Source: Ectocarpus siliculosus | Taxonomy: Eukaryota; Sar; Phaeophyceae; Ectocarpales; Ectocarpaceae | Assembly (NCBI GenBank): GCA_000310025.1 | Contig: FN649757.1 | Span: 321,005-385,004 of the forward strand | DNA: 64,000 nucleotides | Direction of reading: 5' to 3' | Shown here: positions 10,824 through 21,163 of the stretch, in pieces | How the letters are laid out: the number at the start of each line of letters is the position of its first letter | Numbering within the stretch: the first letter of the stretch is position 1 | Translations under genes and position numbers: made by a program | The notes under the pieces: model-generated | Databases searched by the model: none | What the model was told of the DNA's origin: nothing | What the model saw: the letters and a program-made list of their open reading frames with translations, nothing else

Positions 10824-12248
10824 ATGTTCGGTGGCTGTGGGATAACGCATTTTGCCAGGTCTATGTTCACAGCTCTTGGCCTCGTCTTGAGCGTCTTAAG
10901 GGCGATAGTTCGCAAGCGAGGTTGTGTTGACGAGGCGAAGCTTTCTCCTTTTTCGCTCGTAAAAGTGTCGGCGTCAAGGGCACGGGTTTTATGCCCGGAG
11001 TGCTACAGTGAGAACGATGATATGTTTCGGTTCTGTCTATGGTGCGGATACTCGGTGGCTCAACGCCAAGCTCAGGCGACACCTATTCTTCAAGTGGACG
11101 AAGAGGCTATTTCGAAGCGATACCAACAATTTCAAACCGCGTGGGCGGAAAAGGCATCTGCGCGCAGCCGGTCGGCCAGATGGGCTTTGTTCAGCAATTT
11201 CCTAGCGTCTCGAAGCAACGGGTCTGTTTGCATTGAAAATGCACGACCGAAAGATGTGGTAGAGTTTCTATGCTGGTTAGACTCCTGCGGTACTAGAAGA
11301 TGTACGGTTGTGCATGCTCGACACTGCGAAGCCGTGGGCACAAAAGACCTCACGGCCTGTTCGACGGACAAAGGAGACTGTAACCTTAGATATGCCTTTG
11401 ACTCGCTCCGAACAAATCATGTCTCCAAGTTATCCATGGTGTTCGAGAAGGAAATGGGGTTGATGATGCCGTGGAGTAAGACCATGCGGGTCGGTAACCC
11501 GGTGAAGAGCGAACTAGTTGCCCAATATATGGCGTTCACCACGAATGAGCAAAAGCAGGCGGGAGTATTGGTGCAGCAAGCACTGGTGATTCTTCGAAGC
11601 CATGTGGAGAAGATCATTCTTCCAATGCAGATCAGGCTTCAGTACGCCTCGTCGGACGTCGAACGGGTCACGTTAGCTAGGGACATTGCGTTCTTTTCGG
11701 TAGCTTTCAGCACGACCAAGCGAGGGGTGGAGCTTACAAATATCCTCATTCAGCGCATTTTGCGGCTCCCAAATCGGAGTGGTCTCATGTGCAACTTTCA
11801 ATGGGGGAAAACCCAGCGAGATGGAGCAAATCATATCCTAACCGTACCCTACGACGAGGAATACGTTGCGATCTGCCCAGTTCGAGCGGTAGAGCGGTTG
11901 GTCGCAGTGGGAAAACAGGTCGGATGGGACACAACATCAGGGTACCTTTTTCCAGACATTTCGGAGTCTCGGCAAGGTCGAGCGCAGCGAGGCAGTTTGC
12001 CGGTGACTACCAGCAAGATGTCTGAAGCGCTGAGACGATACACTACGGAGGTAGGGGAGACCCAACGGTTCTCTTTACACTCCTTTAGGTCGGGAGAGGC
12101 GGTTTCCAGAGCCCTCGTGGGGGACTCTCTGTCGACCATCATGCAGAAGGCGTATTGGAAAGACCCGAAGACGGCGTGGCGATACATGAGGCTCATGGAG
12201 GTGGTAGCTCCAGGATCGGAGGGTACAGCTATGGTCGACGGAGTTTGA
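10824..12248 (+). CDS. Tyrosine recombinase of the DIRS-like element (intact ORF)
   Basis: This open frame of 474 codons has no interruption. The N-terminal third holds a zinc-ribbon-like motif, CPECYSENDDMFRFCLWCG (C-x2-C ... C-x2-C). The C-terminal half carries the tyrosine-recombinase signature: the first arginine in STTKRGVEL, a lysine in WGKTQ, the H-x-x-R box in LHSFRSGEA (about 12,075) and the probable nucleophile tyrosine in AWRYMRL (about 12,186). In DIRS-like elements this enzyme inserts circular cDNA by site-specific recombination, without a DDE integrase and without target duplication. It is striking that this is the only unbroken gene in a decayed element. The ORF start is the first ATG; an upstream start by frameshift or fusion is possible. 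Confidence 0.88.
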   Translation: MFGGCGITHFARSMFTALGLVLSVLRAIVRKRGCVDEAKLSPFSLVKVSASRARVLCPECYSENDDMFRFCLWCGYSVAQRQAQATPILQVDEEAISKRYQQFQTAWAEKASARSRSARWALFSNFLASRSNGSVCIENARPKDVVEFLCWLDSCGTRRCTVVHARHCEAVGTKDLTACSTDKGDCNLRYAFDSLRTNHVSKLSMVFEKEMGLMMPWSKTMRVGNPVKSELVAQYMAFTTNEQKQAGVLVQQALVILRSHVEKIILPMQIRLQYASSDVERVTLARDIAFFSVAFSTTKRGVELTNILIQRILRLPNRSGLMCNFQWGKTQRDGANHILTVPYDEEYVAICPVRAVERLVAVGKQVGWDTTSGYLFPDISESRQGRAQRGSLPVTTSKMSEALRRYTTEVGETQRFSLHSFRSGEAVSRALVGDSLSTIMQKAYWKDPKTAWRYMRLMEVVAPGSEGTAMVDGV

Positions 12249-12460
12249 GAGGACCCAGCCAGCTGAATGAGTTCGGTTTGAGTGAGCAGAGCCGGTCGTT
12301 GGCAGCGTTTAGCAATAAGCCTCTGCTATAGATGGTCTCATTTGTTATTTTGACTCGCCTTATTTCAGCCATGATCTCAATACCTCCACATTCATCTGTT
12401 AGTTAGTGAAGTATGGGATGAGAAATCTCATCTCGATCGAGTGCGTTTCCTAAGTAAGGG

Positions 12461-12548
12461 AGAAGTGGACACACCGACCGCGGGAGGTGATGCCACTGTT
12501 CGCATCCCATACTATCTGAGGAGAAGAACTGACTCGAACATACTGATG
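12461..12548 (+). repeat. Split direct repeat B1
   Basis: This matches 12,876-12,965. Both contain GGTGATGCCACTGTT(C/T)GCATC and CTGAGGAGAAGAACTGACTC, and both end in ACTGATG. It overlaps the start of A2 by the CTGATG core. Confidence 0.85.
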
Positions 12549-12706
12549 GATTCTCAAAAACCAGAAATGAAGAAAGAGGTACGATTTCAAAATTCTCCAG
12601 ACATATAGAACCAGAACACAGGAGAAGAAAGTACACCCTCTCTCTTCCTTTTCTCAAACCCGTGCAAGACAGGAAAACAGAGGAAAAGAGAGCCTCCTTT
12701 TGAGAC
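12543..12706 (+). repeat. Split direct repeat A2
   Basis: These 164 bp match A1 (3,923-4,088). A2 lies between B1 and B2, as in the replication model proposed for Ngaro-type circles. Confidence 0.85.
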
Positions 12707-12875
12707 ACCACCCACCCGCCCAACGATGATTGGATCTTTCTCCAATTTCTTTCGATTCTATTTTCGGTCAATTCTTCTCCGAAAATACATTCGTCGCGGA
12801 TGGAAATAAATAAATATCGATGTTTGTTTCAGAAAACAATTCTCCTCGCCATATTTATTTATTTTCTTTCGCAAC

Positions 12876-12965
12876 GAAGTGGCAACGCCAACCTCTGCGG
12901 AAGGTGATGCCACTGTTTGCATCCCATACTATCTGAGGAGAAGAACTGACTCGACAATACTGATG
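12876..12965 (+). repeat. Split direct repeat B2, right end of the DIRS-like element
   Basis: This is the second copy of the B repeat. After ACTGATG (12,959-12,965) the sequence diverges from A2 and continues into flank (TATCTACAGTACTACTGG). The 169-bp spacer between A2 and B2 (12,707-12,875) has an A/T-rich centre and no ORF. Confidence 0.8.
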
Positions 12966-13099
12966 TATCTACAGTACTACTGGATGGTGTCCCACTGCTG
13001 TAGCGGGTTGAGGCCGTGTCAACCGATATGGATCCTCTTACATAAGTAGACTGACTATCGTATCCTGCTCTTTACTCACTAGAATGCCCTCTTATATCT

Positions 13100-13430
13100 G
13101 AACCACGACTGCTGCAACCAATAAGGGGGCGTCGGCAAGCGAGCGTTGGACGGTGTTGTGGATCACGAACGGATGAACAGCAGTAAAAGAGCAGTTTTGG
13201 CGATTGCTCCAGCCGGTTGATTCGTGCGTGCTGATGGGGGCTTGAATAGTGGTTGTTTGTTTTGCTGAATGGAGGCCTCATATCTATTTGCTTTCTATTT
13301 ACGCACCTGGGACAGGTTCGCTGTGCCATCTCCTTCGATACAGCAGTACAGCAGTAGTGTCTCTTGCCCCGAAGGAATCAGAGGACCGCTGCGAACCTGT
13401 GGGGGTTTTCTCTCCTGTTTCGATTGAACA
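13100..13430 (+). repeat. Dispersed repeat, copy 1 of a pair
   Basis: This is homologous to about 48,685-49,105. Both copies carry GCGATTGCTCCAGCCGGTTG, a TGTGCGTGCTG block, GGTTCGCTGTGCC, and then GAACCTG next to GGTTTTCTC or GGTTCTCTG sequence. Copy 2 has about 90 extra bases in the middle. No protein recognised. Confidence 0.55.
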
Positions 13431-13717
13431 CGGGTGCCACTGGATCACGTTGCAAGTGTTTGTGGTGCGGTTGCAGCCTCCAACCTTGTGAACGGGGTTG
13501 TAAAATTCCATGCAACCTCGACTTGACGGCCAGCAACGCCATCCACCAACGGGGATTGTTCGAAGTGTTCAACAACCGCACAACTTGCGCAAGCCAAACC
13601 TCAACCAACAGTGCTGCACGGCTGCAAAAAAAAAAAAAAAAGTGGAGGAACTCAACAATTATATCGGTTGGAAGAAGAGCAGGGGCGACCGGCAATCGTT
13701 CACATCATTTGTCAATT

Positions 13718-13822
13718 CCATGGAACTCCATGGGAATATTCCATGGAGGTCCATGGAGGTCTATGGAGCCCCATGGAGCTCCATGGAACGTTCCATGCCA
13801 CACCTTGGAGCTCCATGGCATG
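13718..13822. repeat. CATG-core palindrome island 1 (TCCATGGA type)
   Basis: Nine or more copies of CCATGG or one-base variants occur in about 105 bp, mostly as TCCATGGA. They include nested self-complementary runs such as GGAGCTCCATGG and TCCATGGAACGTTCCATG. The stretch can fold on itself in many registers. Neighbouring sequence (an A-run at 13,626-13,640) shows no gene. Confidence 0.7.
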
Positions 13823-13879
13823 GCGTACATCCCCGAAAGGCTTGGCAGCAGTACAGACAGCAGTAGATTATTCAAAATA

Positions 13880-15020
13880 GCGCTTAAAGGGAACCAGGAC
13901 TTGCCCATATTCCGTCCACTGTAGGCTTCAAACTTGTCGGCGCAACCCGGAGAGCCCTTCCCCCAAAAAGTGAAAAAATGTGCAAAAACGCATCTCTAGC
14001 ACATCTACGCATACGCGGCGCAACCACGGCGCTGTGCACCTGCGGCGAAAACCAAGCACGAGAACGCGCCCGCCACGAGATCAATCGCCGCAAAGATCGA
14101 GGGAAGACGAACTGAGCGCCAGAGAGTATATATTGCACAACAAGTATTCAACTGGATTAGCGCAGATAATCAAGAAGGTAGGCACGGATGAAGTTGAAAC
14201 TTTCGTTCGCATACAGGAACCGTGTTCTATAATGCCCTGCCACGGCGCTGCGCCGGCAACACCAGGCATTCATTGGTCATGCTTCCTGCTGGCCTTGTGG
14301 TTGAACAGCACTTAACTTGAAATTGCCCTGCAATACGAACTATCTATATACAGCTGGGGTACGTTTGATTGGCGTCAGCTAGGTTTGAACTGATTATTAG
14401 TTGCTGTTTGGGTGCCCCTCGCCTGTGCTGCTGTTTGTTGTTGCACTGCCAACGCTTTAGTAGTGCGGACCCTCCACAGGAGTATGTAGTACATGGACAA
14501 ATGGGTAGTCTCTCTGTGCGTGTGTACAAGGGTCTACGAAAAAAAAATCCGGACACACAAGAGTTACCATGAATCGACATTACCATGAGGTTGCATACAG
14601 AAGATGGATATATTAAACATGCCTCAATCTCGTTACTACTGTACCCGTTCTGCATAATCTACGTCCTCGTAATCGATGCGGGCCCACACTCATCACCCAG
14701 TCGTGTACTACAGGAACATACGGAAACAAGCAGCCTAGCTCTCGTACAACAAGAAGTACGAAGAAAGTACATCCAGTAGTTACAGCAGCACAGCAGCAGC
14801 AGCAGTAGTAATATGTAGTACTACTGTAGTATCGATCAAAGGGCTCGAAATCAGTCCATTCAATTGGAACAGGTCATTGACCAGCTTTCACATTGAACCA
14901 CCTGCCTTGCAAACTTGCCCTTGCCGCCTCCTCTATCTATCTATAGAACTGCACAACAGGGAACATAGTCTCGCAAATTTACTCGTAGCCTTGGTCTTCT
15001 TGTAGGGTTGCGTTTGACTT
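13880..15020. other. Intergenic, microsatellites only
   Basis: No gene was recognised. A CAG/GTAGTA-type microsatellite lies at about 14,775-14,832 (CAGCAGCAGCAGCAGTAGTA and inverted GTAGTACTACTGTAGTA). Short open frames show no domain. Confidence 0.5.
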
Positions 15021-15023
15021 GAT

Positions 15024-15387
15024 TTGACCAATCGGCCACACGGACGGGCGACTGGCGGGCTATATATAGCGGCTGCCCCTGGGGTATGTAGGTATGAATG
15101 CGAAGATTGCGATGATGACCCTTTAGTGTGCGGGGTGTCTGCCATCTCTCGGGGGTCTCCACAGCTAGCTCCACAGAGAGAGCCAGCAGCGCCAGCGGTG
15201 ATGCACACCATGCGAGAACGGGACGCCGAAGCACCGACCGACGCGTCGTCAGAAAACCCGGGGATACAAGGGAATATCCCACCGCTCCCGAAGCGCGAGG
15301 TCAATGGTCTAACGACTACGGCATTTGACGGCATGCACGACTCCCCAACTCCCCCCCCGAAGCGCCGACGCCTCGGCGGAAAACCCG
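15024..15387 (+). other. Possible exon, hypothetical basic-tailed protein, cut by assembly gap
   Basis: The frame is open from 15,024 into the gap and reads like coding sequence: YECEDCDDDPLVCG, a Ser/Pro/Ala-rich middle, then PTPPPKRRRLGGKP, which looks like a nuclear localisation signal. No domain was recognised, and the opposite strand is also open, so strand and reality are uncertain. The right end is lost in the gap. Confidence 0.25.
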
Positions 15388-15472
15388 NNNNNNNNNNNNN
15401 NNNNNNNNNNNNNNNNNNNNNNNNNNNNNNNNNNNNNNNNNNNNNNNNNNNNNNNNNNNNNNNNNNNNNNNN
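15388..15472. other. Assembly gap (85 N) with low-quality flank
   Basis: There are 85 undetermined bases. The following 190 bp (15,473-15,665) are made of implausible C and G homopolymers typical of a failed read end, and should not be interpreted as biology. Confidence 0.95.
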
Positions 15473-16397
15473 GGGGGCGCCCCCCCCTTCTGGGGCCCCC
15501 CAAAATCCCCCCGGGCCTTTCCCCTTGGGTATTGGGAGCCCCTGTTCCGGGGAAACCCGGGGGGCCCCCCCCCCGCTTTGGGGGGGGGGGGGGTCAAAGG
15601 TCCAAAGGATTCCGCCACCCCCGCTTAGGGGACCCCCCCCCCCCCCCCCCACCCCCCCCCCCAATTGACCCCGATTTTCGGTTATTAGGCCTGTATGTGT
15701 CTTGAAATGTTTTTCGCACAGACCCGTGGTGTGTAGCAATTTTACCCATCCATGCATAACAACAGTCTCGAGGATTGGAAAAACTGCAATCCTCCGGAGG
15801 ATTGCCGAAAATGGGCGTCCTCTGATTTTGGTAAAACCCAATACTCTCGTACTCTAAGAGGATTCTCTGACCCAAAGCTCTAGAGGATAGTTGTCGGCTT
15901 GTCGATACTCTGGAGGAAACTCCAACCACAAACTCGGAAGGGAAGGACATGGAAAAAATTATCAGCAGGAAGTTGTAATTTTTTCCCCGTGGATTATTTT
16001 GCCAGAGTTCCCCGGGAGGGAATGGGGGACAAAATGTCTCCAGGAGAATGTGGCCGATGCGTTTTTCCAAGGGGAGACTGCTAGGAGCAATGCGCGTGAT
16101 GTTTATCATATCATCTTTTGTCGCTCTCGAATATTGCCCTCTGTGAATATCTTACACGCGTTGAATGTTGTCTATTCGAGAGTTGATCGCTTAGAAGAAA
16201 CATACACCAGGGAAGTATCGACGAATTCACACAGCCTTTGATGTTGAAACAGGGTTGAAACAGGGTGACTTACCATTATCTTTCCCAATTACGAAACATC
16301 TTACGACATACTCCGGAGTGGGTGCATCCCCGTGACGGAAAACAAGGCAAAATTAATGAGAACCGCCGATCATTCGCACGTGGTCACGAGAACTACC

Positions 16398-16752
16398 AAT
16401 AAAACGAAATCTCTACACCAGCGCAAAGCACTACTTCGTTGCGTGTCACACCGTCCAACAGAATGGCGCCAAGTTTAAGACTACTATCCCCATCAACTAT
16501 TGTAACGAACAAACACAAATCGATGTGGATGACAAGTACATCCCCGCAACCGAAAACTGACGAAAAGAGTGAGAACGACGAACAAAAAGAACTGGCTACT
16601 AGTGTGCCCAAGAGGATTTATTTGCCAATGACAACGAAATCCCGCCCCTACTACACCAGGACAAGGCGGTATTTCGCTGCCCGTCACACTGCCATCAGTC
16701 CTGACACAGCCAAGTTGAAAGGCTACCGCCGTCAACTGTTGTGAAAAACGAA
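16398..16752 (+). repeat. Imperfect direct duplication, about 232-bp period
   Basis: Sequence at about 16,398-16,510 recurs in diverged form at about 16,630-16,752. Shared order: ACGAAATC, TACACCAG, (C/T)TTCG(T/C)TGC, GTCACAC, CATCAACTATTGT or CGTCAACTGTTGT, then AACGAAC. An open frame of 101 codons crosses both copies but shows no known domain. Confidence 0.45.
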
Positions 16753-19700
16753 CGGCGAATGTGTTCATTGGAGCAGTACACAGCGTGACTGACAACATCG
16801 CTAGACACGTACGGGCACATTGCTGTGCGCGAAGTCAAATACGCAAGGCAATAGAATACGAAAGAAAGTTCCCAAAGAGAAAACGGCAACAAACGTCAAG
16901 AAATTTCCCAGCCCAATAGCAAGATTTCTGTCTTCGTCAAGAATGTCAAAACATAAAAAACGCGATCAGAACTCTCTAAATCTTGCCGACTGTAAAGGGA
17001 AAATGTATATGTACACGGACCGTGACGCATCATCCGCATTAAAAGCCGTACTCCTCGACCCTTGATAGAATGCTCAATATTGTGCATCCCCTCGCTTAGA
17101 TTGTGGATCTTTCGCTCCGGCTTTGGTAGCGAAGCCGACTCCCCTTGCACGCGCCGGCAGCTCCAAACAACTCAAAACCATGCCCGACGCACCTCGCAGT
17201 GTATCGCACAAGGGATGCACCGGAAGGGCACCATTCTCTTCACCGGTGTGCGTTCGTGCGACACCCCCAAGGTCTCGGGACAACATACGGACGATATGGT
17301 ACCTTCCGACACGCCACGACCACACAACAGAAAAACATTTGCAGGCCACCTCCTACGGTATCTCTTGCGGGAACAGCGGGTGCAGCAGATATTCGACTTG
17401 AGAACGGCCTAACTCATCACACCAATATAATGCAACAGGGGGGACGAAAAGGTAGCAACATACGCAAGGTTGGGAGTCATGCTACGGTAGGGGGGGCACC
17501 TCGAATTACAGCACATTAAAACCAAGTCAATATATTGGGCACAAATCGCTTTCGCACACCGCCGTGTGAACATTTGTCGTTAATCGGCGCGTTGATGATG
17601 CCGCGAATGACTGGAATATGTCTTTCGGTCGAAAATGTCCTCAACATACAACTGAGAAGTGCACCGTGCACTTCTTCCCATTGCAAGAAAAGCATCGCGT
17701 GGGTATCGTGGTGCATCGGCTCCGTCGTCGCTATGCTAGCACAATAGGCGTCTGGGACCCAAGTACTCACATACTTCTATGACGAAGCAACCCGCAAGTT
17801 GCCTGTGGCAGCTGCACTGCCTTCACTCGTCAAAAGCAACACCACAGCGCCCCACTCAACCGCTCATATATTAGCACGACATACCCGAGCCTCTGATTTG
17901 ACCATCTTCCGAGCCTCCGCTCCATTGGTTGCCCACTCCATTCCTTTCCTGTTCCCTTCGTATACACCTCTCCTCGCCACCACCACTGCCTGAAGAAAGG
18001 AAAATACCTCATGGGCTCAAGCTCGACAACGTCCGACGAGGGGGGGGCGAGATAGAGAGACAGAGACAGATAGATTGCACTGTAAGAGATGGTTGCGCGT
18101 GCACCATGAGGAGGCACTTTCATGAAAAGTTGCGTGCGTGTTGCAACAGGTCAGTCGGTCGGAGGGATGGAAAGCTTCCCGATGCAAAACATATACAAAG
18201 CATAACTTTTTCCCATGCGGAAAACATTCGTTTTTCCCTCCCACATCGAGTGCCAGATCTTTCCTAAAACCTAACGCTCGGCGAGCACGTAGCTGCACCC
18301 CAATGACCAAAAATGCAGTCACGTGTCGGTCCCGGTTCTCGCTACTATATTGGGTATGCTGTGAGGATCACAAACGAATATCATCCTACATACACACAGG
18401 CCATCACAATTTTATGCTACAAACCCCTACACAGCACAATACAACACACAACGAAAAAAACAACAACACTCACCTGTCCGTCCCCGTCCTCTCCAGGAGA
18501 GTAGCTCTCCTCGACACTGTTGGCGCTGCCTCGTCTGGTTCTGCTGCCGTTGCCGCTCCGGTTGCCTGCGGCTATCCCTTCTTTGCTGCTGCGACTTCTC
18601 CTGTTGTTGAAAAAAACAACAGGAAAACAAACGACGGAACCTTGGGACGTTAGGGAGGAATTGCCTTGTCGAGTACAGTACAAAACACCCAAAACACCCA
18701 AAACACCCAAAACATGGTGTTCGAAATACTATTGAATTAGGTCAAACCAGTACTTACTCCATTGAATTGCAACAAACACATTCTGGGCAAAACAGAAGAA
18801 AGGAGGACACGGACCTTCCCATCAAAGACACGACACTCTAATCGGCAAAGTAGCGCTTCCAATCAGCAGTGACGCACCAGTCGTGCCCCACCCGAGCGAG
18901 CAGACAATACCGAAAAAACTTTTTCGAAAGAGCTCCAACAACTCCCCTGCACGAACAACACTTTGCCAGACAGGTGCGACCACTGCCGGGGGGCAAAAAA
19001 ACTAAAGAGAGACACCCATCTTTTGCTTTGCCGGTGCGAGGTTTGTCGTGGGCTTTCGTCGGTGGCAGGGTCCACTGCCGCCGCCATCGCGGGCGCCGCC
19101 GCCCCGCCGACCCGTGCTAGCTCCCGGTTCCATCTTTTCAAACGGCGACTCATCGTCGTTGTCGTTGTCGTGGTCGTCGTGCTCCTCGTCGCCGCCCTTG
19201 CCGGTAGTCGCGGGCAGGCTCGACCCTCCCGCCCTAGGGGCGGACAGGTACCGGCTGCTGATACTGCCTCTGCGGTGGGTTGTCGCGTCCAAAGTTTCTT
19301 GACGGCGGTGACGGTCACGGTCACGGATACGGTTATGGAATTGTTGGAGTTGGCAATATTTTGCCGGGGGGAAATTTCTGTGCTGGTGTTCGCCGCGGTA
19401 GGTACACCGACCATCGTGGTTGTGGCACGGATACGGTGTCGGCATCAACAGCGGGGGGAAGGGGGCAAGGATGTTCAATTGCGAACCGTCCCAGCGGGTA
19501 CCGAGCAATACCATTGCTCGCGGTAACGGTGTTGTGCATGAAGGGCGCGTTGCCCGATCTCATGTCTCCTAAACAGCAAGTCGCACGATATACTACATAG
19601 ATATCCTGTTTGCTTCCTGCGCCCGCTTCGCTACTGCTGCTGCTGCGGCGACCATGTAGATATCGATGATAGTGCAAGGTCTACTTTCGCGGAGCAGGTT

Positions 19701-20424
19701 GTGAAAAAGCTGCTGTACACATACCGTGTATCAGTAGCAGTAAGCACAGCCAGTGTCGGTGTTCGTACTACTGTACTGCTGATAGTAGCGCTGTGCGCGT
19801 GACGCACAACAAGTATTCCTCGCCGACATTAGAATATACTCGGAAACCAATTTCGTCCACGGAAAAAGCAACCAGAAGCAAGTCAACAACTCGTCTTGCG
19901 GAGGCAGGGCTCTTCAGCACAAGCAACTGGAAGAGCTTTCTTGCCCCAAAAGACAAACAAGAAATAGGCACTCCCAAAGCAAGCACCTCTATTTCTATTT
20001 TGTTTTCCCCCCCGTGAAAAATACACAAGGTAGCCCAGCTGGACCTATCCATGGTGGTACCGCGCCTGCTGGTGGTTTGGCTGGGATGAATTCAGGACGG
20101 TGCCGGTCTTTCATTTTGGCCAGATAAGCAGACGTTCAGTGCATGCTATAAGCTGTGATGTTGGGCACGTGGGCCCTCGTCACATGATCACTCGACAAAC
20201 TCTGTTGTGTCCCAAACAAGGAGCATGTAACACCCTCCCGCGCCGGGAATGAAGCAAGCCGCCCCGAGCAACGACACGCACAAAATCACCAAACCCTGCC
20301 TCGCACACGGCCTTCTTTGGCCCATTTCATCCCTCTATGCTACTGACCTTCACATTGGGGCACTTACCTTGAACAGGCCGCGGGATCGTAAGGCAATGGA
20401 AGGTAGGGAAGACGATGGCATTGC
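16753..20424. other. Unresolved region with several exon-like frames
   Basis: No gene could be assembled. At 18,681-18,716 there is a 9-bp tandem repeat (AAAACACCC, about 3.5 copies). At 18,960-19,600 frames are open on both strands for 170-190 codons. One plus frame has CDHCRGAKKLKRDTHLLLCRCEVC (C-x2-C, C-x-C-x2-C spacing) followed by a Val-rich stretch from a (GTCGTT)n microsatellite near 19,155-19,185. Another plus frame has GGDGHGHGYGYGIVGVGN. None is convincing without transcript evidence. At 17,060-17,420 three frames overlap with no domain. Confidence 0.3.
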
Positions 20425-21163
20425 TGTTACGGCTACATTATTACGGCTACAGGAGTTGCACCCGGTGGGAATTTAGCGTTGTCCCCATAGGGTGGTTGAG
20501 AGTTGCCTACATTGGCAGGGCACCTTGTCTTGAGCTAGCCCCACCCCACAAGCTCACTCCTATTGTTTGAACTCCTTTTTGTTTGGCCTTCCAGTTCTTA
20601 GCAATAATCAAAGTACAGACCGTATCCACCACCGGAGACCTTCTCCACGTTCCAAAAGCCTCCTTGTAGGCTTTCTCTACCGCAGTTCAAGCGCGTCCAC
20701 CGAACTCGGTACCGATCGAGAGGCTGTTGTCGAATTCTGAGCAATCATACATGCAAATGTTTTGGTCTATCTTCCTTGAATTACTCTCTTGGGGCCATTT
20801 CAGGGTCCTGGAGCGATGTCCTGACACCGCCGTTGCTACATCTCAACTAGTCGCGTGATCCACCCAAAACCGTAGCCTCTCCATCGGTTACACTGCCGCA
20901 GGGTATTGGTTGGATGTGACCCATGCCATGTTGGACACACTCTGAACCGCGTGACAAGAGCATCGTCCCGGAAGCCAAATGGGCTGGTCAGCTCTGGGTA
21001 GGGTAGCCGGAGGAGGGTTTTCTTTTTCTTACCAACGAAACACATTCATTCATTCATATATTCCATCATCGATATCCGTAAGTCGAAATTCCATGGGTAC
21101 TGTGCCACCGGTGAATCAACAGACACGTGTGTGCAGTTGTCGTATGATGTTGATATTCGCGTG
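20425..21163 (+). repeat. Left LTR of the LARD-like element
   Basis: This aligns over its length with 24,239-24,969, including GGGAATTTAGCGTTGTCCCC and TCGGTACCGATCGAGAGGCT. It has small length differences (for example ATTCATTCATTCATAT here, ATTCATTCATAT there). Confidence 0.75.

Larger units (their letters stand above)
3923..12965 (+). mobile_element. DIRS/Ngaro-type tyrosine-recombinase retrotransposon
   Basis: The element is bounded by split direct repeats in the order A1 - coding region - B1 - A2 - B2. This layout is known from the Ngaro and PAT groups of DIRS-like retrotransposons. The coding region runs gag (two parts), reverse transcriptase, RNase H, a conserved downstream block, and a tyrosine recombinase, all on the plus strand. 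The hexamer CTGATG sits at the left end (3,923-3,928), at the B1/A2 junction (12,543-12,548) and at the right end (12,960-12,965), as expected for a recombinase crossover core. Gag, RT and RNase H carry frameshifts or stops and RNase H is split by another retroposon, so this copy is dead except possibly for its recombinase. Confidence 0.85.

Noticed and set aside
18963-19526. 187-codon plus-strand ORF with a Val-rich hydrophobic run
   Set aside because: The hydrophobic run comes from a (GTCGTT)n microsatellite and two other frames are equally open; not called as a membrane protein.
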